From positions 1 to 6,854 of the forward strand of contig JAGRJB010000185.1 of assembly GCA_020442965.1 (NCBI GenBank): DNA of 6,854 nucleotides, in the 5' to 3' direction. A program made the position numbers and the translations under genes. How positions within the stretch are numbered: the stretch's first letter is position 1; every line of letters begins with the position of its first letter. This document shows, in pieces, positions 5,819 through 6,854 of the stretch. This stretch comes from Pseudomonadales bacterium. Its GTDB lineage: Bacteria; Pseudomonadota; Gammaproteobacteria; Steroidobacterales; Steroidobacteraceae. The notes under the pieces were generated by a model. The model worked only from the letters and a program-made list of their open reading frames with translations, was not told the DNA's origin and did no database searches.

Positions 5819-5924
5819 CGGCACCTGAACGAGCGACTGAACTTGCGCGAATTAACGCCACTCGCCAAAATCCGCCGCCGCAAGGAACTTTGTCGCTCGA
5901 ACACCCTCTCACGCACTGAAGCTT

Positions 5925-6635
5925 ATGATCAAGACGCAGAATCTGACCAAGCGATACCACGCGCTAACCGCGGTCGATGACGTCAGTTTCGAAGTCCGGT
6001 CAGGCGAGGTACTCGGCTTCCTCGGCCCCAATGGCGCCGGCAAAACCACCACCATGCGCATGATTGCCGGGTTCATCACGCCCACTGCGGGCACGGCTAG
6101 TATCTGCGGCCACGACGTCGTCAGTGACCCGATTCGCGCCAAGACAGTCCTGGGTTACTTGCCGGAAGGCGCGCCGAGCTATGGCGAGATGACTGTGCGT
6201 GGATTCCTGGAATTCATCGCCAAGCTGCGCGGACTTGGCACCGAGCGACGGCGAACCCGCCTCGCCTATGTAATCGAGCGCTTGACTCTCGGCGACGTCC
6301 TGCACCAGACGATCGATACACTATCGAAAGGCTTTCGTCGCCGTGTCGGGCTGGCGCAGGCCATATTGCACGACCCGGCTGTGTTGATATTGGACGAACC
6401 CACTGACGGGCTCGACCCATTGCAAAAACACGAAGTACGCAGCCTCATCAATGAGATGGCTCCTAACAAGATTATTGTGATCTCGACGCACATCCTCGAA
6501 GAGGTGGACGCAGTCTGCACACGGGCCATCATCATCGCGCACGGCAGGATCGTCGCAGACGACTCGCCCGAGGGATTGCGGGCGCGCGCGCCGAGCGGGC
6601 GGCTCGACGATGTGTTCCGCACCGTCGCCGCCTAA
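5925..6635 (+). CDS. ABC-2 type exporter ATP-binding protein, GldA-like
   Basis: This 236-aa peripheral ATPase powers an ABC-2 membrane exporter. It has a Walker A motif GPNGAGKTT (34-42), signature LSKGF (133-137) followed by RRRVGLAQA, Walker B VLILDE (153-158), D-loop GLDP (162-165) and H-loop histidine H189 (ISTHILEE). The usual Q-loop position reads GYLPEGAPSYGEMTV (77-91), with Glu in place of Gln, a feature common to the GldA/NosF-like branch. The signature also has Lys-Gly-Phe instead of Gly-Gly-Gln. The following gene encodes a GldF-like permease, so this is probably the first gene of a gldA-gldF-gldG-type operon; the cargo of such systems outside gliding Bacteroidetes is not established. 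The ATG at 5925 has only a GAAG upstream, but Met-Ile-Lys-Thr is a normal start for the domain. It is divergent from the VOC gene. Confidence 0.92.
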   Translation: MIKTQNLTKRYHALTAVDDVSFEVRSGEVLGFLGPNGAGKTTTMRMIAGFITPTAGTASICGHDVVSDPIRAKTVLGYLPEGAPSYGEMTVRGFLEFIAKLRGLGTERRRTRLAYVIERLTLGDVLHQTIDTLSKGFRRRVGLAQAILHDPAVLILDEPTDGLDPLQKHEVRSLINEMAPNKIIVISTHILEEVDAVCTRAIIIAHGRIVADDSPEGLRARAPSGRLDDVFRTVAA

Positions 6636-6653
6636 GCCTTCGGGACCCGCAGC

Positions 6654-6657
6654 AGGA
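6654..6657 (+). promoter_or_regulatory. Ribosome binding site of the permease gene
   Basis: AGGA lies 9 bases before the ATG at 6667, in the 31-base gap after the ATPase stop. It supports that start and a common transcript. Confidence 0.55.
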
Positions 6658-6666
6658 ATCAGCCGC

Positions 6667-6854
6667 ATGCAGCAAATTCCGATCATTCTCAAACGCGAGC
6701 TGGCGAGCTATTTCGTCACGCCGCTCGCATACGTCATCATCCTGATCTTTCTGGTGCTCGCGCCGGCCCTTGCGTTCTTTCTGGGCGGCCTCTATGAGCG
6801 TGGTCAGGCGGATCTCATTCCATTCTTCAATTTCCATCCGTGGCTGTATCTGTT
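6667..6854 (+). CDS. ABC-2 type permease, GldF-like (3' end beyond window)
   Basis: The frame is open from ATG 6667 to the window edge, giving 62 complete codons. The N terminus, IILKRELASYFVTPLAYVI (6-24), is the characteristic cytoplasmic lead-in of GldF-type ABC-2 permeases. It runs into a first membrane segment at about 21-42 (VIILIFLVLAPALAFFLGG) and a following loop ERGQADLIPFFNFHPWLYL (45-62), also typical of the family. The full protein would be about 240-250 aa with six membrane segments; the rest lies outside the window. It pairs with the ATPase 31 bases upstream, and a GldG/DUF4340-type auxiliary gene would be expected next. It starts after the last complete ORF, so it is easily missed. 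Confidence 0.85.
   Translation, partial: MQQIPIILKRELASYFVTPLAYVIILIFLVLAPALAFFLGGLYERGQADLIPFFNFHPWLYL

Noticed and set aside
5843..5871. Promoter TTGCGC-N17-CAAAAT before the ABC operon
   Set aside because: Spacing is ideal, but only 3 of 6 and 4 of 6 consensus bases match, too weak to call.

Overview
The window is GC-rich (about 60% by eye) proteobacterial chromosome. A UspE-like tandem universal stress protein, a c4-type dihaem cytochrome, a cytochrome c', a cytochrome b561 and a GldA/GldF-type ABC-2 exporter together point to a free-living, respiring gammaproteobacterium or a close relative. I cannot name the genus. There are no tRNA or rRNA genes, insertion sequences, CRISPR arrays or phage genes, and no gene-free stretch reaches 300 bases.

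Layout, left to right. Bases 1-96 stay open in one frame and may be the tail of an upstream gene. A UspE-like stress protein (117-1121, +) follows. It converges, with a 10-base gap, on a cytochrome c4-type gene (1132-1785, -). That gene is divergent from an unrecognised 281-residue soluble protein (1925-2770, +), which converges on a secreted CpcT/CpeT-family protein (2816-3856, -). Across a 201-base divergent region rich in dyad symmetries lies a cytochrome c' gene (4058-4558, +). It converges on a cytochrome b561 gene (4608-5327, -) and shares with it a perfect 13-bp hairpin. The b561 gene overlaps by 4 bases (GTGA) the end of a VOC/glyoxalase-fold gene (5324-5788, -), so these two form an operon. 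A divergent gap of about 136 bases leads to an ABC-2 export operon: an ATPase of the GldA type (5925-6635, +) and the start of its GldF-like permease (6667 to the window edge).

How the genes may work together. The coherent theme is periplasmic and membrane haem electron transfer. The c4-type cytochrome could carry electrons to a terminal oxidase or reductase. The b561 could exchange electrons between the quinone pool and a periplasmic acceptor, with cytochrome c' as the obvious neighbour. The CpeT-family protein is the odd member: the founding family acts on bilins in cyanobacteria, but here it is a Sec-exported protein among haem proteins with no phycobilisome context. The ABC operon and UspE-like gene look functionally separate. 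No wholly new system is evident. The best leads are the CpeT-family protein, the unknown 281-residue protein and the structured leader of cytochrome c'.
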